Source: Azorinus chamasolen
Taxonomy: Eukaryota > Mollusca > Bivalvia > Cardiida > Solecurtidae
Assembly: GCA_963576725.1 (NCBI GenBank)
Contig: OY755236.1
Location: 71,952,379-72,016,378, forward strand
DNA: 64,000 nt
Direction: 5' to 3'
Shown here: one piece after another, positions 53,412-63,845 of the stretch
Layout: each line of letters begins with the position of its first letter
Position numbering within the stretch: position 1 is the first letter of the stretch
Program-made: the position numbers and the translations under genes
Notes under the pieces: generated by a model
The model's database searches: none
What the model was told of the DNA's origin: nothing
What the model saw: only the letters and a program-made list of their open reading frames with translations

Positions 53412-53640
53412 TTAACCCTTTACTCCATCAATACGCTTCTAAATGCCTTTGCAAACAGAGTAGATCAAGATCAGAAGGCTCCTTTAGGAGCCATCTGATC
53501 AGCGTCTAAACTGTTTGATTATGAATCAATACAGATCTAGTTTCTTCCATGGTAAAATTTCTGTTCTTCAAATACTATTATAAAAATTCAGCTCATCAAT
53601 ATTCATACAGGCATTTTTATTTAAATGAATATTCATCAGG
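53412..53640 (-). mobile_element. MITE-D
   Basis: TTAACCCTTTACTCCATCAA opens it. Hairpin AAGGCTCCTTTAGGAGCC is intact. The right end is lost near AATATTCATCAGG. Confidence 0.7.
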
Positions 53641-53727
53641 TATTCGTCTGATTAGGTTCTGCGCTCTTTGCTCATGAAATAATAAAGACATAATTCGGCA
53701 GTTTCTGCTGTCAATGTCAATTTCAGC

Positions 53728-54067
53728 TAATTGAGGGTCACGTGAAGATCATTTCTATCAAACTTGGTTGAAATCCTTTCAGTGGTTTAGGAGATGTCAT
53801 TTAAAAGACATAATTCTTTATGATCTATTTTTTATCTCCTGTAACCTACTTATGCAATGGATCAGAATGATTTATAGTACTTTCATGGAGGGTCACCTTC
53901 AAATAATTCCTGTAAAATTTGGTGAAAATCTCGTCAATGGATAAGGAGGAGATATTGTTTAAAGAAATTGTTGATGGCGGACAACGCATGAGTGATGACG
54001 GACGACCAACACAGGGTCATCCCAATAGCTAAAGCTCACTGCAGCATTTATACCAGGTGAGCTAAAA
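53728..54067 (+). mobile_element. HINE, AGCTCACC type, 5'-truncated
   Basis: The cores match 48027-48388 (TTGGTTGAAATCCTTTCAGT). The tail is GGCGGACAACGCATGAGTGA..GACGGACGACC, then hairpin AGCTCACTGCAGC..ACCAGGTGAGCTAAAAA. Confidence 0.65.
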
Positions 54068-54200
54068 AGGATTTTTTTTAGAAATTTGCAGTTGAAATCA
54101 TTGGGATAAATTTGCTGCTATGGAACAAGTTCTCTATTTACCACAATAGTTTGAAGCAAAAACAACTTTTACAGAGGCGTCAATATCAGGGAATGCATTA
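54067..54200 (+). mobile_element. MITE-B right part
   Basis: From GGATTTTTTTTAGAAATTTG to CAGGGAATGCATTAA. The left part is replaced by the HINE. The apex is TTGCTGCTATGGAACAAG. Confidence 0.65.
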
Positions 54201-54538
54201 AATAACCATAAACAACCATGCCCTTGCAGACTGTCTGTCCATAGACATTAATTAATTACATTTTACATTAGGTCAGTAGTTCCAGGTATTTTGCAAACTT
54301 CTGGAAATCATTACAATAGGACAAAAGTCGAGATGTATGGCATTAATCGTCTACTTAATAGAGACTTGATTTACACAACTGAAAACACAAAAGACAGCTC
54401 CTGTCTGATCTGTGTCTATTCTGTTTGGTTATATATGAAATAATACAGACCAGATGCTACAATTATTCCATGGTAAAGAAATCCCTTGATCATATGCCAT
54501 TATAACACTTCAGCTACCTGAAATTCGCAGTCATTGTA

Positions 54539-54788
54539 TTAACCCTTTCCCTGTTCTAGGTTTAGTCCAAATTTTAATACCTATTGAATATTCATGAACA
54601 AAACACTTATAATCAAATCTGGAAGGTGGTACATTGTAGCTATTTTAGAAAGTAAAGACACAGATCTATCAAATTCCATAAGCAAACAGAGCAGACCCTG
54701 ATCAGACCGCTCCTCTAGGAGCCGTCTGATCTGGGTCTACTTTGTTTGCAAATGCGTGAAAACATGTTTATATGAGGGAAAGGGTTAA
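54539..54788 (+). mobile_element. MITE-A, full length
   Basis: TTAACCCTTTCCCTGTTCTA opens it and GAGGGAAAGGGTTAA closes it (250 bp). Hairpin GACCGCTCCTCTAGGAGCCG is intact, with the A-type asymmetry (CAGACCCTGATC on the left, GATCTGGGTCTAC on the right). Confidence 0.9.
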
Positions 54789-54889
54789 GTGAATATTTAT
54801 CAGGTAATGGTTAATTTATAAAACAAGACCATCACAATATATTCTGATGCCAACACTTATATGTTGGAGGAAGAAACAGTTAAAAGTCC

Positions 54890-55347
54890 TTAACTCTTTG
54901 AATGCAGGACACACATGCACTGTTATTTACAAACGGTGTAGACCCAGGATAGAGGGCTCCTAAAGGAACGCTCTGATCTGAGCTTATTCATTGTTGGTCA
55001 TTCAACATCATCTAGCATGTTTAAGCCTTTCGTACTGAGTGCAGTCTATAGTTAACCCTTCCCCTCATACAAACGTGTTTTCATGTATTTGCAAACAGAG
55101 TAGACCTAGATCAGACGGCTCCTAGAGGAGCCGTCTGATCAGGGTCTGCTCTGTTTGCTAATAGAATATGATAGATCTGGTTCTTTAGTTTCTAAAATGG
55201 CTACAATATCCAATCTTTCTTATTTCATTATAACTATTTTGTTCATGAATATTCAGTAGATATTGAAATTTAAAATGAACATAGAACAGGGAAAGGGCTA
55301 AACAATGAGGGAGTATTCCACTGTGAAAGTTCAGTTTTGAAAGGGTT
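54890..55347 (-). mobile_element. MITE-E split by MITE-A
   Basis: The left part is TTAACTCTTTGAATGCAGGA to GCAGTCTATAG. The right part is ACAATGAGGGAGTATTCCAC to TTTTGAAAGGG. Hairpin GAGGGCTCCTAAAGGAACGC. Confidence 0.75.
55052..55301 (-). mobile_element. MITE-A at the internal TTAA of MITE-E, full length
   Basis: TTAACCCTTCCCCTCATACA opens it and GAACAGGGAAAGGGCTAA closes it. Hairpin CAGACGGCTCCTAGAGGAGC is intact. Confidence 0.85.
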
Positions 55348-55437
55348 TTACTGTCAATGTGCACGGTAGTTATGGTACTTATGGGCCATTGTAAAGGAAT
55401 ATTAAGTGTGATGGGACAAGTTCCTTGTGTTATTGTA

Positions 55438-55655
55438 GAACTCTTTACCTTATAGATACACACCTTTCAACACTTTTGCAAACAGAGGAGATCCAAATCA
55501 GACAGTTGTGTAGGATTGTCGGGCCTGCTATGGAATATATATCCCATTCTACAGTTTCTGCAATGGCTCAAACTCCCTGCATTCATATGCCATTATAAAA
55601 ATGCATCTAATTACATGTGTTTCGTACATAAATATTCATGAAGTAAAAGGTTGAA
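55438..55655 (-). mobile_element. MITE-D, decayed
   Basis: AACTCTTTACCTTATAGATA starts it; TTCATGAAGTAAAAGGTTGA ends it. The hairpin is mostly gone. Confidence 0.6.
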
Positions 55656-56061
55656 TACTTATTTGATATTAAAGTTATATGCACCAGGAGGGTTTTTCTA
55701 ACCCTCAGTCTTTTCCTGTTTAGCTAGAAAGATTAAAAGTAGGAAATTAACTTATTAAACTAAAACGGCAGATTCATATCTGAACCAAAGACTAGACTGG
55801 GAACATTGAGCCCTGGGGATGAAAATTTCTACAATACACACAAAGAAGACAGGCCAGAAAACTCACTTGACCTGCAATATAGACAATTAAAGAAGGGGAA
55901 ATCACATACAAGACAGTCGGATAAGTAGAATTGTTGTCCCCCTTAAGTTCATTCTGCAATACATGTATATGTATAAGGTGGACAAAGCTATTTGTCATTT
56001 AACATTTCACTCATGAATATAATTCACGACCTTATGAATATGGGTTAGAATAACTTTCATT

Positions 56062-56263
56062 TTTTAAACCCCTCTATAACGGCCACTAGATTGTGTTAAT
56101 AAGTTGGTATTAAGGGCAGATGGCTGCTTTAAGCAAGGTGAAAGTAAACAGAACGCTCCTAGAGGAGCGTTCTGTTTTACTTTCAGTTTGCTTTAAGCAA
56201 CCACCTGCCTTTAACACAAACTATTTTATGTAATTTAGTGGCCGTTATAGAGAGGTTTAACTG
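56062..56263 (+). mobile_element. F element, left tip decayed
   Basis: AAACCCCTCTATAACGGCCA pairs with GGCCGTTATAGAGAGGTTTA and ACTG. Hairpin arms GGCTGCTTTAAGCAAGGTGA and complement flank CTCCTAGAGGAG. Confidence 0.8.
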
Positions 56264-56265
56264 TA

Positions 56266-56512
56266 TCCCTTTCCTTCATCTTAACGCCCTTTTCAAGCAT
56301 TTGCAAACAGAGGAGACCCAGATAACACAGCTCCTACTGGAACCATCTGATCAGGGTCTGCTCTGATTGCTAATGGAATTTGATAGGTCTGTTTCTTTAC
56401 TTTCTAAATGGCTACAATGTTCCAACTTCAATATTTCATTATAACTATTTTGTCCATGAATATTCAGTATAAATTGAATATTGGAATAAACATAGAACAG
56501 GGGAAGGGCTAA
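56266..56512 (-). mobile_element. MITE-A next to F
   Basis: It begins CCCTTTCCTTCATCTTAACG directly after the TA of F and ends GAACAGGGGAAGGGCTAA. Hairpin CAGCTCCTACTGGAACCA. F may have inserted at its edge. Confidence 0.75.
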
Positions 56513-56675
56513 GAAGTGAATTTTAGGCCATGGTAGAAACTATAGAATCTGATTTACATTATTTCATAAGCAAACAGAGCAGATCCTGATCAGCAGGCTC
56601 ATATTGTAGCCATCTGATCTGGGTCTACTTGGTTTGCAAAGCTGTGAAAAGGTGTTTCCATCAAGTAAAGGGTTA
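56513..56675 (+). mobile_element. MITE-D right part
   Basis: GAAGTGAATTTTAGGCCATG to GTAAAGGGTTAA. Hairpin GCAGGCTCATATTGTAGCCA. Confidence 0.65.
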
Positions 56676-56767
56676 ATCATGACCTCCTGTTCTCCCATAA
56701 AACCCTATTTGTTACACTGTCTATTTGGTACTTATTAGGATTGCTTCTTAGAACAGAGCTCCAGATA

Positions 56768-57450
56768 AGATTAAAACATTTTCAAGAATAACTCTTTATT
56801 TCTCCAGTCTCCACCAAACCCTATAATGTGGCGGCCACTCTTTAGAATCATCTCAAAGTTTGCAACACCAACTGCCCATGTTTCATGTCAAAGTGACAAA
56901 AAATATTCAAAGTACAGGGGGAGATAGTTCTGTAATACCCAGTGCTAAACATGTGAAAATTACATCTTATACATCTATATTCATGGTTATTTATATAATG
57001 TATACCAAATATAAACTGAGTAACTTTCAGATTGAAGGAGGAGTTTGCGACACCAACTCACAATGTTTCATGCAAAAATGACAAAAACATTCAAAGTTCA
57101 GGGGGGGAGATAATACTGCAATGGCCATCAGTAAACACATGGAAGTTGGGTCTTGCACATCTACCATTTGTGGTCTTTATGTATACCAAATATAAATTTA
57201 GGAACTTTAAAACTGAAAGAGGAGTTCGCAACACCAACTACCCATGTTCAAATGTGGACGGACCGACCGACCGCCAGACAGGGCGATTCCAGTATACCCC
57301 CTCAAACAAGTTTGCGGGGATATAAATACCAAAGTCATGATTTCTCCACCAAACCTTATATTGTGACCTGACTCTTTAGAATTCTCTCTTTGACATGATT
57401 CTAAGCGTGGTCACATCATGGGATTCGGTGAAGAATAAAGGAACTATTCA
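56768..57450. repeat. G repeats flanking a HINE
   Basis: A half copy in reverse (TTTTCAAGAATAACTCTTTA, CACCAAACCCTATAATGTGG) precedes the HINE. A full copy (TCTCCACCAAACCTTATATT mirrored by CATGGGATTCGGTGAAGAAT) follows it. Confidence 0.6.
56858..57325 (+). mobile_element. HINE with about three cores
   Basis: The cores share GCAACACCAACTGCCCATGT, ATTCAAAGTACAGGGGGAGA and TATACCAAATATAAACT-like words. The tail is GACGGACCGACCGACCGCCA, then TACCCCCTCAAAC..GTTTGCGGGGATATAA. Confidence 0.7.
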
Positions 57451-57459
57451 CATAGAGTT

Positions 57460-58186
57460 TGAGATTTCATTAAAGAGTTTACCAGGCACTGCACATGTGA
57501 GAAGTATTGTGTTAGGTTTATATGGTAATGTTTACTACACTTCCATGTGTATGCATTTTTCCTGTGTAATGAAAAAGAACAAGAAAAAGAGTTCATAGAC
57601 ATAATACACATATAATACACAAAATGAGGCAAAGCTTGCTGAAATTAGTTTAGTTACATATTGTTAACCATTTGCTTTCTGTCATTAACCCCAGGGCATG
57701 GATTTCTCATTTTGATGACGTCATAATAAAGCTGGTTTTATCAACCAAATTACACTGTGTTTCCTCAGTGTCTATCAGCGGCTGGGTACTGATATTAAAT
57801 AACTAATCATCAATGACGGAGTTTCTGTAAAAACCCCTCTGTAAAAACTCTATCTTCAAAATAAATTTACACGTAAAATCTAATTCGAAACTACCTAACT
57901 ACTGTGACTCACTGTTTCACTACATAACAACCAAAATGAAAACTCTGCGAAAACATTGTTAACACAGTCTTTATTCAGACGTCATAGTACATAGTTTGCA
58001 CGGGCTTTCAAATGACAGTGTGACGTAATAATAGGGTGTGCCAAACTGTAAGTTAGTGTTTATTAAGAGAGAATTTAACAGCTAAGAAGCCATCGCTTGC
58101 TATGCAAAATGCTCTGGCTTCTTAATAATAAATTTTCTCGTCATAAATACTATCTATTACAAAGTCTATTCTAGCAAAATAAACTA
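57460..58186. other. Unassigned, repeat-poor
   Basis: No exon is supported. A CRE-type TGACGTCA lies at 57716-57723. The inverted words AGCTAAGAAGCCATCGCTTG and CTCTGGCTTCTTAATAATAA at 58080-58130 suggest a small foldback. Confidence 0.35.
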
Positions 58187-58403
58187 TAACCCTTGGACTC
58201 CTTTTCAAACAGAGTAGACCCAGCTCAAACAGCTCCTGTTAGAGCCATCTGATCGGGGTCTGCTCTCTTACTTACAGCAATACCTGATCCAGTTTCTACC
58301 GCAGCCAAACATTCCCTTGTTTATAAGCTATCATAAAAAATGATCTAATTAATATTCATGATGTCATGATTCTTACATAAATATTCATCAAGAAAAGGGT
58401 TAA
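58187..58403 (-). mobile_element. MITE-D
   Basis: CTATAACCCTTGGACTCCTT starts it; AGAAAAGGGTTAA ends it. Hairpin CAGCTCCTGTTAGAGCCA. Confidence 0.65.
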
Positions 58404-58424
58404 ACCTTTACTGATCATTCCATT

Positions 58425-58652
58425 TTAACCTTTTCCTTTATTACAATCACCTTTTCACGTCCTTGCGGTGTAGACCCAGATCAGACATCTCCTGTAGGAG
58501 CTGTCAGATCAGACTCTGCTCCGATTGCTTATGATATTCATATCATTTTACAGTTTTTGTCAAAGCAAAATAATCACTTTAAAATTCAGCTAATAAACAT
58601 TTATTATATCATTTCTCCGTACATGAATATACAACAACAGGGAAAAGGTTAA
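58425..58652 (-). mobile_element. MITE-D
   Basis: TTAACCTTTTCCTTTATTAC opens it and CAGGGAAAAGGTTAA closes it. Hairpin CATCTCCTGTAGGAGCTG. A 20-bp E scrap (CTGATCATTCCATT) lies between this and the previous D, as if both had landed in one E. Confidence 0.7.
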
Positions 58653-58857
58653 AACATTCAAGATGTCTCCGACATATCAAATAAACAAGACAAGTCCGTC
58701 ATTAATCTGTAATTTAATATCAGCTTATTACCAGTGAAAATATTGAACATCTGGAAATAGATACCAGACCATAATATCCAATTTACTCTAAATATTCAGA
58801 CATCAAATCTGACCTCTCAATTGGCTTGTAAAGCTGAATGGCACCTCATTAATACTC

Positions 58858-59099
58858 TTTAGCCCTCTCCTCCATCGGCTATTTTTAGACCCAACCTCTA
58901 GAATAAATCTACCGAAAAGGAGAATTTACTAGAGAAAAGGAAAGTTTTAGAATTGTGTTGTTTTGAAACAAATGTGATAAATACAGCATTTGCTCCATAG
59001 GAGCAAAATTAATGCTCTACTAATCACAATGGTTTCAAACAGTGACTTTTACAGAGGCGTAGAAAGGCGTATTTATGGAGGAAAGTTAACCCTTTCTCT
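58858..59099 (+). mobile_element. MITE-B
   Basis: TTAGCCCTCTCCTCCATCGG opens it and GGAGGAAAGTTAA closes it. Hairpin apex GCTCCATAGGAGC with extra AAATTAA in the right arm. The closing TTAA is shared. Confidence 0.78.
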
Positions 59100-59285
59100 C
59101 ATAGGCTATATGACCAAACCTCTTTGAATAAATCTACTGAAAAGGAATATTTACTAGAGAAAAGCACTTTTATAATTGTGTTGTTTTGAAGCCATTGTGA
59201 AATAAATGTTCTATTTATCACAAGGGTTTCAAAAAGTGACTTTTACCGAGAGATCAAAAGGCATCAATACGAGGGAATGGGTTAA
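59096..59285 (+). mobile_element. MITE-B without apex or left arm core
   Basis: TTAACCCTTTCTCTCATAGG opens it and GAGGGAATGGGTTAA closes it. The centre reads GCCATTGTGAAATAAATG then TTCTATTTATCACAAGGG, so the CTCCTNNAGGAG apex and about 35 bp are absent. Confidence 0.78.
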
Positions 59286-59334
59286 ATTAAGACCAAAATA
59301 TACCATAGCTCCTGTATTAATTGATGTAGTATCA

Positions 59335-60020
59335 CAGATTAATAAACCCGACCAAGATTTAGTGCCTGAGCAACTACTGACCAAGTTTAATAATGACTGG
59401 TCAAAGGGTTCTTATGATATTGTGAGGGCAACATCAATTTTTGGGAAATTTCAACACGGGCCATATCTTAATGATTCAATATCGCTAGTTACAGATCTAC
59501 ACTGAGATGATGTGCCTTTGCAACTAACATGTTTGGAAATCATTGGTCAAAGGGTGGCCATAATTCCTGCCTGAATATTGCAATATTGCTGGTTATCAAA
59601 CTCAGCCAATATATCATGCCTATGCAACTATTGACCGAGTTTGGTAATGATTGGGCAAAGGGTTATCATGCTATGAAAAGAAAACACCAATTTGCAGAAA
59701 TGTTGAAAATCAAAGGGCCATGACCTGAGATTGAATAATACAATATCATTGGTATTCAAACTCAATTCTGGCTATTGACCAAGTTTGGTAATGATTGGTT
59801 AAAGGGTTATCATACTAATGATCAGACAAGATACAGAAAGGGATGCAGTGTGACTGGATGTGGCATGGCCAGAATTTGACCTCAGCACTACTGACCAAGT
59901 TTGGAAATGATTGGCCAAAGGGTTCTCATGCTTTTGAATTGACGAAGAATGAGACAGGAGATGATGTGACAGGATGGTACAACTTGCATGTTTCTTACAT
60001 GGGTTTACACTATTTGCCAA
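59335..60020 (+). mobile_element. Tandem cores of a HINE, tail not seen
   Basis: Four or more cores share ACCAAGTTTGGTAATGATTG, CAAAGGGTTATCATGCT-like words and TATTGCTGGTTATCAAAC. No ACGG tract or 3' hairpin was found. Confidence 0.5.
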
Positions 60021-60079
60021 AGTTTATTAAGCAATTGAGATGGGTAATTATGGTAGTATACAAAGGGCATTGAATCAGA

Positions 60080-60713
60080 ATAATTCTGACGAATAGTGAC
60101 AGTTATTCGTAATTCAAATTCTTAGAAAAACAACATTCTAATTAATCCCAATAAAGTTTCTCAGAAATGTAAAATCAGCCTAAAACCTTTAGCATTATCT
60201 AAGTGACTTCATAATCCTTGTTAACAGTTTTGATCCTGATAAAAATAAATTAGTAATGGCATTGTATCTAATCCTGGGTGCATCGTATTTGTGATACTTT
60301 TATAAAAGAATTCCAAACTGATAAAAATCTACTTTGAGAAATTGCATGGACAAGTTTCACTGTGGAAAAATCTGATTGATGTAACTAATGGTTAACTTTT
60401 ATGTTTCTTAAGAAAGAATGTCTTATAATTCAAATTTCAAAGCATATTTTCTTCCATTAGTTTTGAAATACATACTCAGAGAGCATTCAGTTTGGATCCC
60501 GATCAAATGTTCAGTTTCTTTGCCATTCTTCGGGATCTAGACTGTTTGACAATCACAGGTTTGCCTGCAGCGAGTGTAAGGAAACTGTAATGGGAAATAG
60601 ATCTGAAATGGTTGACATGACTGTCTAAACAGTGAATCTTCTTCGTTAAAGTTATTTTCAGGTAACAGTTACCTCCCCTGGATACTTAGATACAGTTGCT
60701 CTTGCGATATATA
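60080..60713. other. Mostly unassigned
   Basis: It contains one J-type palindrome remnant at about 60488-60555 (AGTTTGGATCCCGATCAAAT ... GGGATCTAGACTGTTTG). Confidence 0.35.
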
Positions 60714-60953
60714 TTAACCCTTTCTCTCATATAAACGCCTTTACACGCATTTGCAAAACAGAGTAGACCCAGATCAGACAGCTCCTATAGTAGCCATCTG
60801 CTCAAGGGGTCTGCTCTGTTTGCTTTTGACATTATGTAGATATGATTTTACTGTTTTTTGTCAAAGCAAAAAAATCCTTTGAAACTTTCACAGTATGAAA
60901 GGTCAGTTAATACATACTCACAATGTCATTATTTCTTACAGGGAAAGGGTTAA
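60714..60953 (-). mobile_element. MITE-D
   Basis: TTAACCCTTTCTCTCATATA opens it and CAGGGAAAGGGTTAA closes it. Hairpin CAGCTCCTATAGTAGCCA. It is followed at the shared TTAA by an E-like segment to about 61105. Confidence 0.8.
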
Positions 60954-61106
60954 ACCTTTGAATTCTGAATAATCAACATGGGAGTGTCCATCATTATGTG
61001 ATGGTAGTATCCATTCACACTGAGAGGAGTACATTTACAGGAGACCCTGATCACAAGGTTCTTTGGATAAACCTGGAAAGTGGGGTTTTCATTGTTTGCA
61101 AAAATG

Positions 61107-61357
61107 CTAATCCTTTCCCAGTTCTATGTTTATTCCAAATCTATATACCTACTAAATATTCATGGACAAAATAGTTATAATGAAATATGGAAGGTGTGGA
61201 ACATTGCAGCCATTTTAGAAACTAAAGAAAAGATCTTTATAATTCCTTTAGCAAACAGAGCAGACCTGATCAGACGGCTCCTGCAGGAACCATCTGTTTT
61301 GGGTCTACTCTGTTTGCAAATGCATGAAAAACACGTTTATATTAAGGAAATGGTTAA
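61107..61357 (+). mobile_element. MITE-A, full length
   Basis: CTAATCCTTTCCCAGTTCTA opens it and AAGGAAATGGTTAA closes it. Hairpin GACGGCTCCTGCAGGAACCA. Confidence 0.8.
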
Positions 61358-61380
61358 CTTTTCTCCTCAAATTCATAGAA

Positions 61381-61576
61381 TTAACCTTTTGAATGCAGGT
61401 GTACTAGCATCTATAGACCTAGATAAGAGGGCTCCGTGAGGAATCTTCTGTTCTGTGTCTCTACTGTTTGTGTTTCAAAATTCTCTAGCAATTTAATCCC
61501 TTCAAAGAGAAAGGACTCTCTACAGTTAAACAGTGATGAACCATTCATACCAAATATTCAGCATTCAAAGGGTTAA
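61381..61576 (-). mobile_element. MITE-E
   Basis: TTAACCTTTTGAATGCAGGT opens it and CATTCAAAGGGTTAA closes it. The internal TTAA (ACAGTTAAACAGTGATG) is unoccupied. Confidence 0.75.
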
Positions 61577-61648
61577 GGTAAGTGGGCAGGAAGCTTAGTA
61601 ATCATGGAATGTGGTCTGACATATTCATTATTATACCTTCTTTAACTA

Positions 61649-61790
61649 CAGTAAAACCTCTTTAACCCCCGACATTAGATTTACTATAAATATTGGTCTT
61701 GGAGACAGGCTGCACCTGAATGCAGGATGAAAGTCATGCAGAAAGCTCCTTTAGGAGCTTTCTGCATGACTTTCACCCTGCATTAAACAG
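61649..61790 (+). mobile_element. F2 element, right end lost into a MITE-A tail
   Basis: CAGTAAAACCTCTTTAACCC starts it after TA (61647-61648). Hairpin apex CTCCTTTAGGAG at 61746-61757. It joins a MITE-A right end (GGTTTATATGAAGGACAATG) at about 61790. Confidence 0.7.
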
Positions 61791-61812
61791 GTTTATATGA
61801 AGGACAATGTTA

Positions 61813-62212
61813 AGATAATTCGGGCAATCATAGCATCAAACTATTTGGATTCTGATCAGATTCTGAAACACTCCACCGTGCATCAAGATCCAAACTGTTT
61901 GCATAGGTAATCACATATGTAACAATTTCATACTGACAGTGAAAGACTTCAGCCTCTGTTCATGCTCAATGAAACCTATATTAACCACTTGAAAGCTAGA
62001 AATGAGCTATGCTGAATTTGCATAAAACATGCTACTTCCCAATTAACTGTGTATTAACAATGTCATTCAAGAGCTAATGTGCTATTAATTGTTAATCAGT
62101 CTTAATTATATTTTTGACACAGTAAAACCTGTCTACAGTGACCTTCAAAAAGAAGTCTATTTCTGGCTTTTTATGACAGGTGCTTGCTGATACACATTAC
62201 GTTCATCCTGTA
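61813..62212. other. Mostly unassigned
   Basis: A J-type palindrome remnant (CTATTTGGATTCTGATCAGA ... CAAGATCCAAACTGTTTGC, about 61845-61912) and an F-like tip ACAGTAAAACCTGTCTACAG at 62119 are present. Confidence 0.4.
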
Positions 62213-62450
62213 TTAACCCTTTCCTTCATATAAATGCCCTAATTTGCAAACAGAGAAGACCCAGATCAGATAGATCCTATAGGAACAATCTTATCAGGTC
62301 TGCTCGATTCGCTTATGGTATAATATAGATCTGATTTTACAGTTTCTGCCCAAGCCAAAATATCCTGCATTCATAATTATGGCATCATAAAAATTCAGAA
62401 AACAAATATTCATTATTCCCTACATGAATATTAAACAGGGAAAGGGTTAA
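62213..62450 (-). mobile_element. MITE-D
   Basis: TTAACCCTTTCCTTCATATA opens it and CAGGGAAAGGGTTAA closes it. Hairpin TAGATCCTATAGGAACAA. Confidence 0.82.
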
Positions 62451-62480
62451 GCAACCACTTGCTCCTGTAGACCCTTTTGT

Positions 62481-62698
62481 TTATCGCTTTCCTTCAAATA
62501 AACAGGTTTTCATGCATATGCAACAGAGTAGACCCAGATCAGACAGCTCCTATATGATCAGGGTCTACTATATTTGCTAATTGAATTTGAAAGATCTGTT
62601 TCTCTACTTACTAAAATGGCTACAATATTTCATTATTTTCTCCATGAATATTTTGTAGGTATTGAAATTTGGAATAAACATAGGACATGGAAAGGGTT
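62481..62698 (-). mobile_element. MITE-A
   Basis: ATCGCTTTCCTTCAAATAAA starts it and GGACATGGAAAGGGTTATTC marks the decayed right end. Hairpin reduced to CAGCTCCTATATGATCAGGG. Confidence 0.7.
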
Positions 62699-63108
62699 AT
62701 TCATTATACAGTCGCTATTGGCAGGCACTATTGTAGTACCATTTTCAGCTTTATCAGCATTTTATGCCCACATTCAACATTTCCAGCGACAAATGCTAGT
62801 AATGGAATGATGATAGCTGTGTTGCCCTAACTTTCTGGACAAACGAAGGCGAAATAGTGCAGACACAGATCAAACAGTTTCTGAAGGAGCTGTTTGTTAA
62901 ATCCAGGTCTACACTATTTGCTACTATGTCAGTTTAAGGTAATTACATGATTATGATCATGGTGCCAAACTGAATTATACAGTTTTACAAAAGGGTGGCG
63001 AGCTGGTGATCCAAATACTTAGGGTAATGAGATTCTGAATGTCTGACATACACAATTCTCTGGCAAATTTAATCCTTTCATACCGTATGGAATGAACACT
63101 TTGCAGCT

Positions 63109-63339
63109 TTAACCCATTACCTCATAGGCTATTTTTAGATATAAACTCTTTGAATTAATCTAAAGAAAAGGAGCATGAATTAGAGAAAAGGAAATTTTTT
63201 AAGAATTTTGTAGTTTGAAACCATTGTGATAAATAGAGCATTTGCTCCTATAGGAGCAAATGCTCTATTTATCACAATGGTTTCAAAAAGTGACTTTTAC
63301 AGAGTCATCAAAAGTCGTCAATATGAGGGAAAGGGTTAA
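63109..63339 (+). mobile_element. MITE-B, best palindrome
   Basis: TTAACCCATTACCTCATAGG opens it and GAGGGAAAGGGTTAA closes it. The palindrome at 63214-63287 is perfect over 74 bp, with apex CTCCTATAGGAG. Perfect arms suggest recent activity or recent gene conversion. Confidence 0.9.
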
Positions 63340-63639
63340 AGGATTAACAAATTTGGACTACACATAAGATCTGGTGTACAAATGTGTAAAATTAACTTAA
63401 TGTAGCCTTATATTTTAAGAGCACTTTCTAATATGTATTCCATGAACCATTTCTAATTTGTGTTTGAAGTGGAAAAACTATATTTTTCTCCAATCTGACT
63501 TTGGATGAAAAACTTGTAAGCAAGCAATGTAGCCCTGATCAAAGGGCTTCTTTTTCTGTCGTAACATGACCGAAATACTGTTAAAATGATGTAAAATCCG
63601 ATAAAAACCCAACCAAACCTTTTTCTGTGTCCTTTAATC

Positions 63640-63845
63640 ACTACACTCCCTAGAGGGCTCCTTTTGGCTCCCTCTGATCTGGGAATACACTATCTACAAG
63701 AGGAGGAGCCTTCTGAAACACTCTGATCTGGGACTAGACTGCCTAGAGGGCTTCTTCTGGACCTTTCTATCTGGGACTACACTGCCTACAGTGCTCCTTC
63801 TGATCTGTAATTAAACTGCCAAGGGAGCTCCTATTGGACACTGCC
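63640..63845 (+). repeat. Degenerate tandem of an E-type hairpin arm
   Basis: About four units of 45-55 bp repeat CTAGAGGGCTTCTTCTGGAC, TCTGATCTGGGACTA and CACTGCCTA words. Each is a half of the E hairpin (AGAGGAGCCCTCTGATCTGG and TCTACACTG). Confidence 0.6.

Noticed and set aside
59206..60073. Frames of 64-99 residues with 'LTKFGNDW'-like peptides
   Set aside because: They are translations of tandem HINE cores (ACCAAGTTTGGTAATGATTG) repeated in several frames.
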